NCBI RefSeq assembly: GCF_032925565.1
Contig: NZ_CP136708.1
Span: 3,410,001 to 3,474,000 of the forward strand
Source of the DNA: Alteromonas sp. CI.11.F.A3
GTDB taxonomy: Bacteria; Pseudomonadota; Gammaproteobacteria; Enterobacterales; Alteromonadaceae
DNA: 64,000 nt
Reading direction: 5' to 3'
The position numbers were made by a program, and so were the translations under genes. The number at the start of each line of letters is the position of its first letter. Positions within the stretch are counted from its first letter, which is position 1. A model generated the notes under the pieces. That model made no database searches, had not been told where the DNA came from, and was given only the letters and a program-made list of their open reading frames with translations. Shown one piece after another: positions 8,282 through 17,574 of this stretch.

Positions 8282-10438
8282 TTAGTAAAAGGTGCTGTTC
8301 TCTTCAGCCATTTTCACCAATACATCTGCAGGTGCGAATTTATCACCCACGGTGCTAGCGTAATGATTCAAACGCTCAACAACATGTTTAATTCCCAACG
8401 TGTCCATGTAACGGAAAGGACCACCTAGGAACGGTGGGAATCCGATGCCAAAGATAGCACCAATGTCACCATCACGGGCATTGCGAATAACACTCTCATC
8501 TAAACAGCGAGCGGCTTCATTAAGCATCATAAGCACGCAGCGTTCAGCCACTTCTTTTTCACTCAATTTAGTTGACGGTGTTAAGCCTAGAAGTGAGTAG
8601 ATACTTTCATCCACTTCTTTACCTGGCTTCTTGCCTTCGTAGCTGTAAAAACCTTTTTGGTTCTTTTTACCTTTACGACCATCAGCCAGTACTTTATCGA
8701 AAGCAGATGGCGCCGTAAAACGCTCTCCAAAGGCTTCTACTAGGAAAGGAATGATCTTAGTACCAACATCAATACCAACCTCATCAAGCAACTTCACAGG
8801 ACCTACAGGGAAGCCAAACTTAACGAGAGACTTATCGATATGCTCGATAGGCTCACCAGCAAGAATTAAGCTAGCCGCTTCATTCATGTAAGGCGCTAAA
8901 ATGCGGTTAACGTAGAAGCCTGCGCCATCTTTAACAACGACGGGTGTTTTACCCTGCTTTTTCGCAAATTCAACAGTAGATGAAATAACTTGATCCGACG
9001 TAGTTTCATGAGCGATAACTTCCGCCAATGGCATTTTATCTACAGGTGAAAAGTAGTGAAGGCCAATCACGTTTTCAGGACGAGCCGCTTTGGCAGCAAT
9101 TTGGGTAATTGGAATAGAAGAAGTGTTAGAGGCAAAGATGGTGTTCTCTTTGCAATTTTCTTCAATATCCGCGACCATTTTTTGCTTAAGATCTAAATCT
9201 TCAAATACCGCTTCAACTACAATATCGGTATCTTGATAGCCGCTATAGTCTAAGGTGCCAGTGATAAGCGACAGTTGCTTTTGCATTTCGCTACTACGCA
9301 TGAAGCGCTTTTTCACTTTCTTATTTAAAATGTCGTAGCTGTATTTCATTGCGTTAGCAATGCCTTCAGGGCGAACATCTTTAATACGCACAGGCACGCC
9401 AGCTTTGGTAGAGGTTACGAATGCAATACCGCCGCCCATTAATCCGCCGCCTAGTACGCCAACTTTTTCCATCTTCTGTGGCGCTACACCTTCAATACCA
9501 TTTTCTTTTTTCATGTCGGTAGTCGCGAAGAAAATTTGACGTAATTGGAAAGATTCTGGCGTCATCACCAACTTTCCGAATGCTTCAGCTTCGGCTTTGA
9601 GGCCAGCTTCAATGCCATCGCGCATGCCAGTTTCGATAACATCAATGATGTAACCTGGCGCAGGATAGTTACCTTTAGTTTTTGCAAACGTCGCTTCGCG
9701 CGCTTTTTTGAACATCATGCCGCGGCCTGGGCCGGTATTTTCAAGCATTTTGTCCATTACGCTTTTTTGCGGCGCTTCACGCTCAGGCTTGCGCTTAAGG
9801 GCAAACTGTTCAGCCACGTTAAGCAACACGCTTTGCGGTACAACATCATCAACAATGCCGTACTTTTTAGCTTGCTTCGCGCGGGCTGGCGCACCAGTAA
9901 GCATCATTTTCATGGCTTGCTGTATACCAATTAAACGAGGTAATCGTTGTGTACCACCACTGCCAGGCAATAAGCCAAGCTGAACTTCAGGCAAACCCAC
10001 CTGAGTGCTTGGTGAATCGGTACAAATTCGATAATGACATGCTAGGGCAAGCTCTAAACCACCACCAAGCGCAGGGCCATTTATGGCGGCAACAAAAGTT
10101 GCTTTCATGCGCTCGATACGGTCAAAAATAGCTTGGCCGCCTGCTGCAATCGTTGTGGCGTCTTCTGCGGTATTACATTCCGCAAGCATGCTAATATCGG
10201 CACCGGCTACAAACGAGTTTGCTTTGCCACTCGTTAGCACAACACCTTTAATACTGGTATCTGCATCAATGTCATCCAGCATGGCAGATATTTCATCGCC
10301 AAAAGCTGCTTTTAGCGTATTCATAGACTCACCTGGTACATCCATGGTGAGTATGGCTACGCCATTGTCTTGTTTAGTTAACGTAAAGGCACCTGATGTT
10401 GCTTGAACGTCATTTGTCATTGTTGTGTCCTGACTCAT
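8282..10438 (-). CDS. fadJ: Fatty-acid oxidation complex alpha subunit FadJ (enoyl-CoA hydratase / 3-hydroxyacyl-CoA dehydrogenase)
   Basis: A 718-residue protein (E. coli FadJ is 714). It has an N-terminal crotonase domain (about 10-190) with GGGLELALACHYRI and the acid-bearing PEVQLGLLPGSGGTQRLPRL. The NAD-binding dehydrogenase domain begins at about 325 with GVLGGGLMGGGIAF, and the C-terminal HAD domain contains GFYVNRIL. It hydrates 2-enoyl-CoA and oxidises L-3-hydroxyacyl-CoA, working with the FadI thiolase in the cytosol. The ATG at 10438 starts one base after the fadI stop codon, which argues for translational coupling. A longer frame from 10456 would run back into fadI and is not needed. 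Regulation is probably shared through the FadR-like site upstream of fadI. Confidence 0.96.
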   Translation of the reverse strand: MSQDTTMTNDVQATSGAFTLTKQDNGVAILTMDVPGESMNTLKAAFGDEISAMLDDIDADTSIKGVVLTSGKANSFVAGADISMLAECNTAEDATTIAAGGQAIFDRIERMKATFVAAINGPALGGGLELALACHYRICTDSPSTQVGLPEVQLGLLPGSGGTQRLPRLIGIQQAMKMMLTGAPARAKQAKKYGIVDDVVPQSVLLNVAEQFALKRKPEREAPQKSVMDKMLENTGPGRGMMFKKAREATFAKTKGNYPAPGYIIDVIETGMRDGIEAGLKAEAEAFGKLVMTPESFQLRQIFFATTDMKKENGIEGVAPQKMEKVGVLGGGLMGGGIAFVTSTKAGVPVRIKDVRPEGIANAMKYSYDILNKKVKKRFMRSSEMQKQLSLITGTLDYSGYQDTDIVVEAVFEDLDLKQKMVADIEENCKENTIFASNTSSIPITQIAAKAARPENVIGLHYFSPVDKMPLAEVIAHETTSDQVISSTVEFAKKQGKTPVVVKDGAGFYVNRILAPYMNEAASLILAGEPIEHIDKSLVKFGFPVGPVKLLDEVGIDVGTKIIPFLVEAFGERFTAPSAFDKVLADGRKGKKNQKGFYSYEGKKPGKEVDESIYSLLGLTPSTKLSEKEVAERCVLMMLNEAARCLDESVIRNARDGDIGAIFGIGFPPFLGGPFRYMDTLGIKHVVERLNHYASTVGDKFAPADVLVKMAEENSTFY

Positions 10439-10439
10439 A

Positions 10440-11750
10440 TTATTCTGTCTCCACAATCATAGCTGCACCTAAACCACCCGCTGCACAAGCGGTTAGTAGA
10501 CCAGTACCACCACCTCGGCGATTAAGCTCGTTAAGCATTTGAGTAATCATTCGCGTACCTGTCGCCGCAAACGGGTGACCATAAGCAATAGAACTTCCCA
10601 TTACGTTAAATTTGTCCATATCAATTTCACCGGTCGCTTTCGCGCGGCCAAGTTTTTCTTGGGCAAATTTATCGCTGGCAAACATCTTCACATTAGAAAG
10701 GGTTTGCGCCGCAAAGGCTTCGTGCATTTCGATAAGCGTAATATCATTTAATGTCATGCCTGCACGGTCTAGTGCGATTGGGGTAGCGTAAGAAGGCCCC
10801 ATTAACATGTCTTCCCAAACGTCGATGGCAGAGAATGCGTAACTTTTTAGGTAACCTAATGGCTTATAACCCAGCTCTTTCGCACGGCTTTCAGTCATCA
10901 TAATAACGGCTGAAGCACCATCAGTTAGTGGGGTGGCGTTAGCTGCCGTTACCGTACCGTATTTTTTATCAAAAACAGGACGAAGTTTTGCGTAGCCTTC
11001 AAGCTTTGAATCGAAACGTACGTTATTATCTCGAGATAACGCGCCTTTATACGGTTCTGCATAAGCGGTCATCACTTCACTATCTAGCTTACCTTCTTCC
11101 CAGCTTTGCGCCGCAAAACTGTGTGAACGATGCGCTAGTGCATCTTGTTCTTCACGTGAGATATGGTGCGATTTCGCCATTTGCTCAGCAGTTTGTCCCA
11201 TAGATAAACCAGTTGAGTATTCTGCAACGGCTGGCGGCACAGGGGCCAGATCTTTAAGGCCTAAACGCTTAAAGATATTAAACTTCTGACCCAAGGTTTT
11301 GGTTTTTTGAAGATCCACCAATGCGCGAGCTAGGTTTTTAGATACACCAATTGGCGATACAGACGTAGAGTCAGCACCACCAGCAATACCTACCTGAACG
11401 TGGCCAGCCATCATACTTTCGGCAATATTCACAGTGGACTGGAAACTAGTGGCACATGCGCGAGATACGCTGTAGGCGTCTGTGTGCACGTTCATGCCAG
11501 TACCCAATACAATTTCACGGGCAATATTTGGGGCTTCAGGCATTTGAACAACTTGACCGTAGACAACCTGATCAACCCATTCTTTTTGTATACCATGGCG
11601 TACGAGCAGTTCGTTAACGACCATTTTACCTAAATCGACAGCGGGAACGCCGTGAAAATATGTCGCCATTTTTGCAAACGGAGTACGTAACCCCGCCACA
11701 ATGGCGATGCGATCACCCTCGCGGGTAGTAACAGATTGTCTTGTTGACAT
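10440..11750 (-). CDS. fadI: Acetyl-CoA C-acyltransferase FadI (3-ketoacyl-CoA thiolase, beta subunit)
   Basis: A 436-residue protein from the ATG at 11750, exactly the length of E. coli FadI and co-linear with it from the first residues ([17 protein letters not shown]). The nucleophile cysteine lies in SRACATSFQ (about residue 97). The His motif GHPFAATG and the C-terminal [10 protein letters not shown] cysteine motif are present. It cleaves 3-ketoacyl-CoA to acetyl-CoA and a shortened acyl-CoA. An open frame extends upstream to 11807, but that extension lacks homology and would read through the FadR-like operator, so the shorter start is preferred. It is the first gene of a two-gene operon with fadJ. 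Confidence 0.96.
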   Translation of the reverse strand: MSTRQSVTTREGDRIAIVAGLRTPFAKMATYFHGVPAVDLGKMVVNELLVRHGIQKEWVDQVVYGQVVQMPEAPNIAREIVLGTGMNVHTDAYSVSRACATSFQSTVNIAESMMAGHVQVGIAGGADSTSVSPIGVSKNLARALVDLQKTKTLGQKFNIFKRLGLKDLAPVPPAVAEYSTGLSMGQTAEQMAKSHHISREEQDALAHRSHSFAAQSWEEGKLDSEVMTAYAEPYKGALSRDNNVRFDSKLEGYAKLRPVFDKKYGTVTAANATPLTDGASAVIMMTESRAKELGYKPLGYLKSYAFSAIDVWEDMLMGPSYATPIALDRAGMTLNDITLIEMHEAFAAQTLSNVKMFASDKFAQEKLGRAKATGEIDMDKFNVMGSSIAYGHPFAATGTRMITQMLNELNRRGGGTGLLTACAAGGLGAAMIVETE

Positions 11751-12055
11751 AATGCACCTAAAATAATGACCACGTGAAATAAGTGGTCTGACCTGTAATA
11801 AACCCAATTTTTACAAACAATGAACAAAATAGCAAATTATCAACGTTCACGAACAGTTTTCAGCCTATTTGTTTCGAATAAGCGTCGCCTATCTGAAAAT
11901 TAGATGTTTTTAACGACTTGAACTAGACGACAAGGGAACCATATAAGAAAAACATAGTCTGTTTTATGCCAATTTATCTACTCGCGACACACATTTGGGC
12001 GAGTTAATTGGTTTACTTTTCCTGATAACTAGAATTTCAACGGAATAATTGCATT
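11751..12055. other. Divergent intergenic region between fadI and the MoxR operon
   Basis: 305 bases without a convincing gene. It carries the FadR-like operator near the fadI side and must contain promoters for both divergent operons. A short CTCGC/GCGAG inverted repeat (11981-12003) lies on the MoxR side. No clear sigma-70 promoter was recognised with confidence. Confidence 0.6.
11781..11797. promoter_or_regulatory. FadR-like operator upstream of fadI
   Basis: The 17-mer AAGTGGTCTGACCTGTA matches the enterobacterial FadR recognition sequence (AGCTGGTCCGACCTGTT) at 13 of 17 positions, including the central TGGTC-N-GACC core. It sits 31 bases upstream of the fadI ATG, where a repressor would block transcription. 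Known biology: FadR represses fad genes and is released by long-chain acyl-CoA. Presence of fadR in this genome is assumed. Confidence 0.75.
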
Positions 12056-13012
12056 ATGGCAGCGGAACAATTTCAGCAACTGCAGAAGTATTTAGATCAG
12101 CAAATTATTGGTCAAAGTGCACTTACGAAAAGCCTTCTTATTGCGCTTTTAGCCGATGGTCACCTATTAGTAGAAGGGCCTCCAGGTTTAGCTAAAACAC
12201 GAGCAATCAACGCGCTTGCCAATGGTATCGACGGCGACTTTCATCGCGTTCAATTTACCCCAGATTTATTACCTGCTGATTTAACCGGCACGGATATCTA
12301 CCGCCCTGAAACGGGTGAATTTGTTTTTCAAAAAGGCCCACTATTTCATAACTTAGTTCTGGCCGATGAAATTAACCGTGCACCTGCTAAAGTTCAATCA
12401 GCGCTGTTAGAAGCCATGGCTGAGCGCCAAATAACGGTTGGTAGTAAGACCTACCCGCTTCCACCATTGTTCTTGGTTATGGCTACACAGAATCCGCTTG
12501 AACAAGAAGGCACGTACCCATTACCAGAAGCACAGCTCGATCGCTTCTTAATGCACGTTGATATTGATTACCCAGACGCAGAAACAGAGTTAGAAATTTT
12601 GCGATTAACCCGTGGTGAAGCACTATCAGTACCGCCAGTAACACCGCCTAAATTAACTCAGCAAGATATATTCTCTTCACGTAAAGAAGCGCTCGCGCTT
12701 CATATGGCGCCTGAGCTTGAGCAATATTTGGTGCAATTGGTTATGGCCACCAGACAACCCGCTAAGTTTGACGCCAACCTTGCTGAGTGGATCGCCATGG
12801 GTACTAGCCCTCGCGCTACCATCAGCTTAGACCGTTGCGCACGTGCACACGCTTGGTTAAGTGGACGAGATTTTGTTGGCCCTGATGATATTCAAGCGGT
12901 TGTACATAACGTACTTCGTCATCGTATTATTTTGTCTTATCACGCAGAAGCGCAAGGCATTACCATGAACGATGTACTGAACCAGATTGTTGCTACTGTT
13001 GCTGTTCCATAA
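12056..13012 (+). CDS. MoxR-family AAA+ ATPase
   Basis: A 318-residue AAA_3-type ATPase. Walker A is GPPGLAKT (about 41-48), and Walker B/sensor context is LVLADEINRAP (about 100-110). The MoxR hallmark ATQNPLEQEGTYPLPEAQLD is at about 144-163, and the C-terminal lid domain carries GTSPRAT. MoxR ATPases act as chaperones that load or activate VWA-domain partners. It is the first gene of a compact six-gene operon, separated from the DUF58 gene by only three bases, and the partners are the VWA proteins downstream. A role in envelope stress or protein-complex maturation is inferred from the Bat/MoxR families; the actual client is unknown. Confidence 0.93.
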   Translation: MAAEQFQQLQKYLDQQIIGQSALTKSLLIALLADGHLLVEGPPGLAKTRAINALANGIDGDFHRVQFTPDLLPADLTGTDIYRPETGEFVFQKGPLFHNLVLADEINRAPAKVQSALLEAMAERQITVGSKTYPLPPLFLVMATQNPLEQEGTYPLPEAQLDRFLMHVDIDYPDAETELEILRLTRGEALSVPPVTPPKLTQQDIFSSRKEALALHMAPELEQYLVQLVMATRQPAKFDANLAEWIAMGTSPRATISLDRCARAHAWLSGRDFVGPDDIQAVVHNVLRHRIILSYHAEAQGITMNDVLNQIVATVAVP

Positions 13013-13015
13013 ACG

Positions 13016-13978
13016 ATGAGTGATGTTCATTCGCAGTTAGCGTTACTGCAAACCAACGGTGTTAATTTGTCTACTGCTGAACTATTGCGTTATCAGCAGT
13101 TAGCGAAGCTATTTAGCCTTGCGCCTAAGCGTTCTCCTCAAGCCCGTCTTGCCGGTAGCTATTTGACCAAGCATAAAGGTCGAGGCATGGAGTTTGACGA
13201 AGCTAGGCACTACCAACCAGGCGACGACATTCGAGCAATCGATTGGCGCGTTACCGCCCGTACCGGTAAAACCCACACTAAAATATATCGTGAAGAGCGA
13301 GAACGCCCCGTATTTTTGTTTTGCGACTTTTCGCCATCAATGATGTTCGGAACACGGTTACTGACTAAATCTATGCAGGTTGCTCACATCTGTTCACTGA
13401 TAAGTTGGTCTGCAGCAGCCCATGGCGATAAAGTAGGCGCGTTGCTGTTTAACCAAAAACAGCACAAAGAAGTGAAACCCCTTGCTCGTAAGCGGGCTGT
13501 TTTGCACATTTGTCACGAGTTGATGGATTTGCATGCCACCAGCCATGAGCAACTGGCGAGCACTGAGGCCGATACTCAAGCTTTTGCAGACGCATGTGCT
13601 CGACTTCGTCGTTTAGCTCGCCCAGGTAGCCTCGTGTATCTACTTTCTGATTTTCAGCATTTAGGTAGTGCAGCCCAGCAACACTTAAGTCAGCTTTCAC
13701 GCCATTGTGAAGTGAGAGCAATTATAGTTGACGATCCTATTGAACATACCTTGCCCCAAACACGCTCCATTCAACGGGTAAGTGTTTCTGATGGCATTAA
13801 TCAACAACGATGGTTATTAGGCGATAGAAAAGAAGAAGACACCTATCAACGTTGGCGTGAACAACAAAACAGTGCAATGGAACAATCACTTAAACAAGCA
13901 AATATTTCTCGCTACCACATTTCTGCGGGACTGCCTCTTGATACCCAAATTCAAGGCATGCAACAGGAGCGCTTTTGA
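13016..13978 (+). CDS. DUF58 domain protein (degenerate VWA-like)
   Basis: 320 residues. The conserved DUF58 block GRGMEFDEARHYQPGDDIRAIDW lies at about 55-77. A degenerate metal-binding VWA-type motif, CDFSPSM, lies at about 102-108 and is followed by an alpha/beta fold. No membrane segments are evident, so it is probably cytosolic. DUF58 proteins almost always follow MoxR ATPases and are thought to be their adaptor or substrate. It overlaps the next gene by one base (TGATG), consistent with coupled translation. Specific function is unknown. Confidence 0.9.
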   Translation: MSDVHSQLALLQTNGVNLSTAELLRYQQLAKLFSLAPKRSPQARLAGSYLTKHKGRGMEFDEARHYQPGDDIRAIDWRVTARTGKTHTKIYREERERPVFLFCDFSPSMMFGTRLLTKSMQVAHICSLISWSAAAHGDKVGALLFNQKQHKEVKPLARKRAVLHICHELMDLHATSHEQLASTEADTQAFADACARLRRLARPGSLVYLLSDFQHLGSAAQQHLSQLSRHCEVRAIIVDDPIEHTLPQTRSIQRVSVSDGINQQRWLLGDRKEEDTYQRWREQQNSAMEQSLKQANISRYHISAGLPLDTQIQGMQQERF

Positions 13979-14550
13979 TGCAAACAGCCCAAGGTATGCC
14001 GCAAACCGATCCTCTTGCACAGCTTAAAGATATACATGTTCCAAACAATGTAGACGTTTGGCCTCTGGACTGGGGCTGGTGGTGCTTAATTGCGTTATTC
14101 TTAGCTGGTGCGATAAGCCTCATTGCCTATCTTGTCAAAAAGCATAAATTCAATAAGCCCCGTCGCGATGCACTAAAACTGCTCGGAAGTATCTCATCGG
14201 CAGATGAAAACTGGCCTATGCAAATCAACAACGTACTAAAACGTACCGCCGTGACCTATTTCAAACCACAAGAAGTAGCAGGGCTTTACGGAAACAGTTG
14301 GCATGAGTTTCTATTGAAAACGCTGCCAGACAGACACAAAAATACTATGAGCGATTCATTATCAACACTGCATTCGCAGCAGTACGCGCCCAAATGCGAT
14401 AACAAACATTTTGATGAATGCAGTAAAGCAGCCAACGCGTGGGTGAAGCACTTTAAAGTGACCTCCCCTTCGAAAAGTAAGAGAAAGCAGGCTTCACAAA
14501 AACCTTCACCGCTTGATCAGCAAAAAAGTCAGGAGGCAACCCATGCTTGA
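13978..14550 (+). CDS. DUF4381 single-pass membrane protein
   Basis: 190 residues. The ATG overlaps the stop of the DUF58 gene (TGATG); an in-frame TTG one codon earlier is unlikely to be the start. The N-terminal DUF4381 pattern is LAQLKDIHVPNNVDVWPLDWGWW, one transmembrane helix lies at about 32-52, and a lysine-rich cytosolic domain follows. It usually sits between DUF58 and BatA genes in MoxR operons, as here, where it is thought to anchor or assemble the complex. The C-terminus is polar and low in complexity (Ser/Lys/Gln). The biochemical role is not known. Confidence 0.85.
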   Translation: MQTAQGMPQTDPLAQLKDIHVPNNVDVWPLDWGWWCLIALFLAGAISLIAYLVKKHKFNKPRRDALKLLGSISSADENWPMQINNVLKRTAVTYFKPQEVAGLYGNSWHEFLLKTLPDRHKNTMSDSLSTLHSQQYAPKCDNKHFDECSKAANAWVKHFKVTSPSKSKRKQASQKPSPLDQQKSQEATHA

Positions 14551-15577
14551 TTTCGCATGGTGGTGGGCTTTGTTCCTACTCCCCCTCCCTCTACTTGTTC
14601 GATACTTAATGCCAGCGAAGCCGCAACATGTGATGGCTGCCTTACAGGTGCCTGCGTTAAGACCGGGTATTCAAGACACTCCCTCACCGCTTAAAAGCAG
14701 CAAAATTCCGGTCCTAATTGCATCGCTAATTTGGCTCTGCGTGGTTATTGCAGCAGCCCGGCCTCAGTGGCTAGGTGAGCCAATCAGCATTCCAAGTGAA
14801 GGCCGAGAGATGATGTTGGCGGTAGATTTATCCGGCAGTATGAAAATTGACGACATGGAATTAAATGGCAGACAAGTGAATCGACTGACCATGACAAAGT
14901 CTGTGCTGTACGATTTTATCCAGCGCCGCGTGGGTGACCGTTTAGGCTTAATATTGTTTGCCGATACCGCTTATCTTCAAGCACCACTCACCTATGACAG
15001 AGATACGGTTTCTACTTTACTAAGCGAATCTGTGATTGGTTTGGTGGGAGAACAAACTGCAATTGGTGATGCCATTGGCTTAGCGGTTAAACGGTTTGAT
15101 GCAAAAGATGAATCAAACAACGTGCTCATTTTGCTTACCGATGGACAAAATACCGCAGGTTTCATTACCCCTGAGCAAGCAAAAGAGTTGGCAGTAAATA
15201 AAAAAGTGAAGGTTTACACTATTGGCGTAGGCGCAGATAAAATGCTTATTCAGAGTTTCTTTGGTAGTCGACAGGTGAATCCTTCTCAAGAGCTAGACGA
15301 AGACATGCTAAGTGACCTTGCTACTTCTACCGGTGGACAATACTTCCGCGCTAGAGATGTAAAAGAGCTAGAAGCCATTTACGCAAAGTTAGACGCACTA
15401 GAACCTATACAAGGTGAAGCGAGAAAAATGCGGCCGCTAACAGCCCTCTTCTACTTTCCATTGGCGGTAGCCTTTGCTTTATCTGCCTTATGGGCATTGA
15501 TAATGATTGGAAGTACATTGTTTAAATCACTGTCACGGTCTCACGTTCCATTGAGCGACAAAAAGGAAAGTGTGTAA
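14543..15577 (+). CDS. BatA-like VWA-domain membrane protein
   Basis: 344 residues from the ATG at 14543, which has a full AGGAGG Shine-Dalgarno seven bases upstream. The open frame begins at 14513 (TTG), but that start lacks support. Two N-terminal helices (about 5-22 and 55-74) precede a VWA domain whose MIDAS motif DLSGSM is at about 94-99, with a threonine/aspartate pair further on (LLTDGQN). A C-terminal helix lies at about 305-330. It overlaps the preceding gene by eight bases and the next by one (TAATG). The family pairs with MoxR ATPases at the membrane and was linked to aerotolerance in Bacteroides; the role here is inferred. Confidence 0.9.
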   Translation: MLDFAWWWALFLLPLPLLVRYLMPAKPQHVMAALQVPALRPGIQDTPSPLKSSKIPVLIASLIWLCVVIAAARPQWLGEPISIPSEGREMMLAVDLSGSMKIDDMELNGRQVNRLTMTKSVLYDFIQRRVGDRLGLILFADTAYLQAPLTYDRDTVSTLLSESVIGLVGEQTAIGDAIGLAVKRFDAKDESNNVLILLTDGQNTAGFITPEQAKELAVNKKVKVYTIGVGADKMLIQSFFGSRQVNPSQELDEDMLSDLATSTGGQYFRARDVKELEAIYAKLDALEPIQGEARKMRPLTALFYFPLAVAFALSALWALIMIGSTLFKSLSRSHVPLSDKKESV

Positions 15578-17574
15578 TGGAAGACTTTATTACCAATTTC
15601 CACTTTTTGCGACCTGAGTGGTTTATAGCGCTGATACCCGCACTTATTCTTTATATAGCCCTTAAGCGAAATACGTCGAAAAAGTCGGGCTGGCAATCGG
15701 TTATTCCCTCACATTTATATCAGCATATGGTGGTAGGGAAATTTACGAAAGGGCAGAAGCCTCCATTCTGGTTGCTTGCATTAGGATGGTTGCTTGGTGT
15801 TGTTGCCCTAGCTGGGCCCACATGGGAGCGCCTTCCCCAACCGGTTTATCAACTGAAAATGGGCCATGTCATAGTGATGGACATGTCGTTGTCGATGCGC
15901 GCTACTGACATTACCCCAGACCGACTTACTCGAGCCAAATACAAAGCCATTGATCTTGTAAACCAAATAGGTGAAGGCGAAATGGGTTTGGTGGCTTATG
16001 CGGGTGATGCATTTGTAGTGAGCCCGCTTACCCAAGATGCCGCTAACATAACGACACTCTTACCCAGTTTGTCACCCGAAATTATGCCTGTCCCTGGCAG
16101 CGACCCATTGTTAGGTGTTGAAACCGCTGCTGAGTTGTTAACGAACGCGGGTTACAGTAAAGGTATGATTTACTGGATAACCGATGGTGTCGATTTACGC
16201 CAACAACAAGAACTACAAGAATACGTTGCTGACATGCCTTTTACGTTGAACGCTCTTGCTGTAGGAACAGATGACGGTGCTCCTATCAGGCAAATAACTG
16301 GTGAATTACTAAAAGATAGAAGTGGCGCTATTGTGATACCTAAACTTAATAGCAGTGCAGTAAATGCAGTTGTCCGTGCTAGCGGCGGTAAATTTAGTGA
16401 AATTACCACCAATGATGACGATATTACTTCACTCGCTTCCTTGTCGTTACTCGATAGAGACGGTGAATCAGAGGAAGATGCGAGTAATGCAGAAGGCGAC
16501 CAATGGCGCGAGTTTGGCCCCTACCTTTTATTGGCTCTGCTTCCGCTAATGGCGCTTGGATTTAGGCGCGGATTAGTGTTTGCTGTTATAGCGGCTATCT
16601 ATATGCCGATGAGCAGTGAATCAGTGATGGCGCAATCTGTTACCCAAGAGACGCCGTCAGAGAGTTCGACGTCCTCCTCTGTATCTTGGTGGAAAAAGCC
16701 ATTTTTAAATGCCAATCAAGAAGGCTTGGCAAACTACTCAGATAAGGCCTTTGATCAAGCCGCGACTACATTTGAAGACCCTGCTTGGCGAGGTGCGGCG
16801 CATTACAAGGCTGGTGACTACGAACAAGCACTGGCCGCTTATCAACAACAAGGTGGTATTGAAGGTTTGTATAACCAAGGCAATACACTGGCTCGTTTAG
16901 GCAAGCTAGATGAAGCCATCGCCAAATATGATGAAGTACTAAAGCAAGACCCTAACTATCAAGATGCTGCAGCAAATAAAGCCTTATTGGAACAATTGAA
17001 ACAGCAGCAAGAAGAACAGGAACAGCAAAACCAAGAAAACCAGCAATCAAATGACAGTGAAAACCAACAAGATTCTGGCGAAGGTGAAAATCAAGAAGGT
17101 AGCGACAATAGTAATCAAGATAGCCAAAATAATGATGGTTCAAACAGTGAAAATACATCTGAAGAAAATGGTGAGCAGAACGCATCTGATAACCAGAATG
17201 CTAACGATGAAAATGCCAGTCAAAGTGATCCCCAGTCTTCACAAAATGAAGGGGGTGAACAAGATGATAGCCAGAACCAAAATGCGTCGGATGCGCAAGA
17301 TGGTGCCAACGGTGAAGAAAACGATAAAGAAGACGCAGGTGCCCCGCAAAATACTGGGAATGAAGAAGGTACTGATGAAGCCCAGCAAGAAAGTGATGCC
17401 GCCATGGCGCAAGCTGGCGAGATGACAGATGCTGAAAAAGAACAACAGCAACGTCTTGAAAATTTAATGCGCAGAGTACCAGATGACCCCGCGTTCTTAC
17501 TAAAACGAAAAATGCAATTAGAAGCGCAAAAGCGCCAAAGACAACGCATGCCTTCAAATCGGAGTGATTGGTAG
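15577..17574 (+). CDS. BatB/BatC-like fusion: VWA domain, TPR repeats and a long acidic low-complexity tail
   Basis: 665 residues. N-terminal helices (about 10-28 and 62-80) are followed by a VWA domain with MIDAS motif DMSLSM (about 101-106). A further helix lies at about 312-342, then periplasmic-side TPR repeats (about 395-470; GLYNQGNTLARLGKLDEAIAKY). From about 471 to 621 comes a run made almost entirely of Gln, Asn, Asp, Glu, Ser and Gly, ending in a short basic C-terminus. BatB and BatC are separate genes in Bacteroides but are joined here. The one-base TAATG overlap with BatA and the immediate abutment of BatD indicate one transcript. The tail is probably disordered and Ca2+- or partner-binding (inference). 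Confidence 0.9.
   Translation: MEDFITNFHFLRPEWFIALIPALILYIALKRNTSKKSGWQSVIPSHLYQHMVVGKFTKGQKPPFWLLALGWLLGVVALAGPTWERLPQPVYQLKMGHVIVMDMSLSMRATDITPDRLTRAKYKAIDLVNQIGEGEMGLVAYAGDAFVVSPLTQDAANITTLLPSLSPEIMPVPGSDPLLGVETAAELLTNAGYSKGMIYWITDGVDLRQQQELQEYVADMPFTLNALAVGTDDGAPIRQITGELLKDRSGAIVIPKLNSSAVNAVVRASGGKFSEITTNDDDITSLASLSLLDRDGESEEDASNAEGDQWREFGPYLLLALLPLMALGFRRGLVFAVIAAIYMPMSSESVMAQSVTQETPSESSTSSSVSWWKKPFLNANQEGLANYSDKAFDQAATTFEDPAWRGAAHYKAGDYEQALAAYQQQGGIEGLYNQGNTLARLGKLDEAIAKYDEVLKQDPNYQDAAANKALLEQLKQQQEEQEQQNQENQQSNDSENQQDSGEGENQEGSDNSNQDSQNNDGSNSENTSEENGEQNASDNQNANDENASQSDPQSSQNEGGEQDDSQNQNASDAQDGANGEENDKEDAGAPQNTGNEEGTDEAQQESDAAMAQAGEMTDAEKEQQQRLENLMRRVPDDPAFLLKRKMQLEAQKRQRQRMPSNRSDW

Noticed and set aside
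9545-10406. Plus-strand open frames inside fadJ
   Set aside because: Shadows of the fadJ frame; no initiation signals or recognisable domains.
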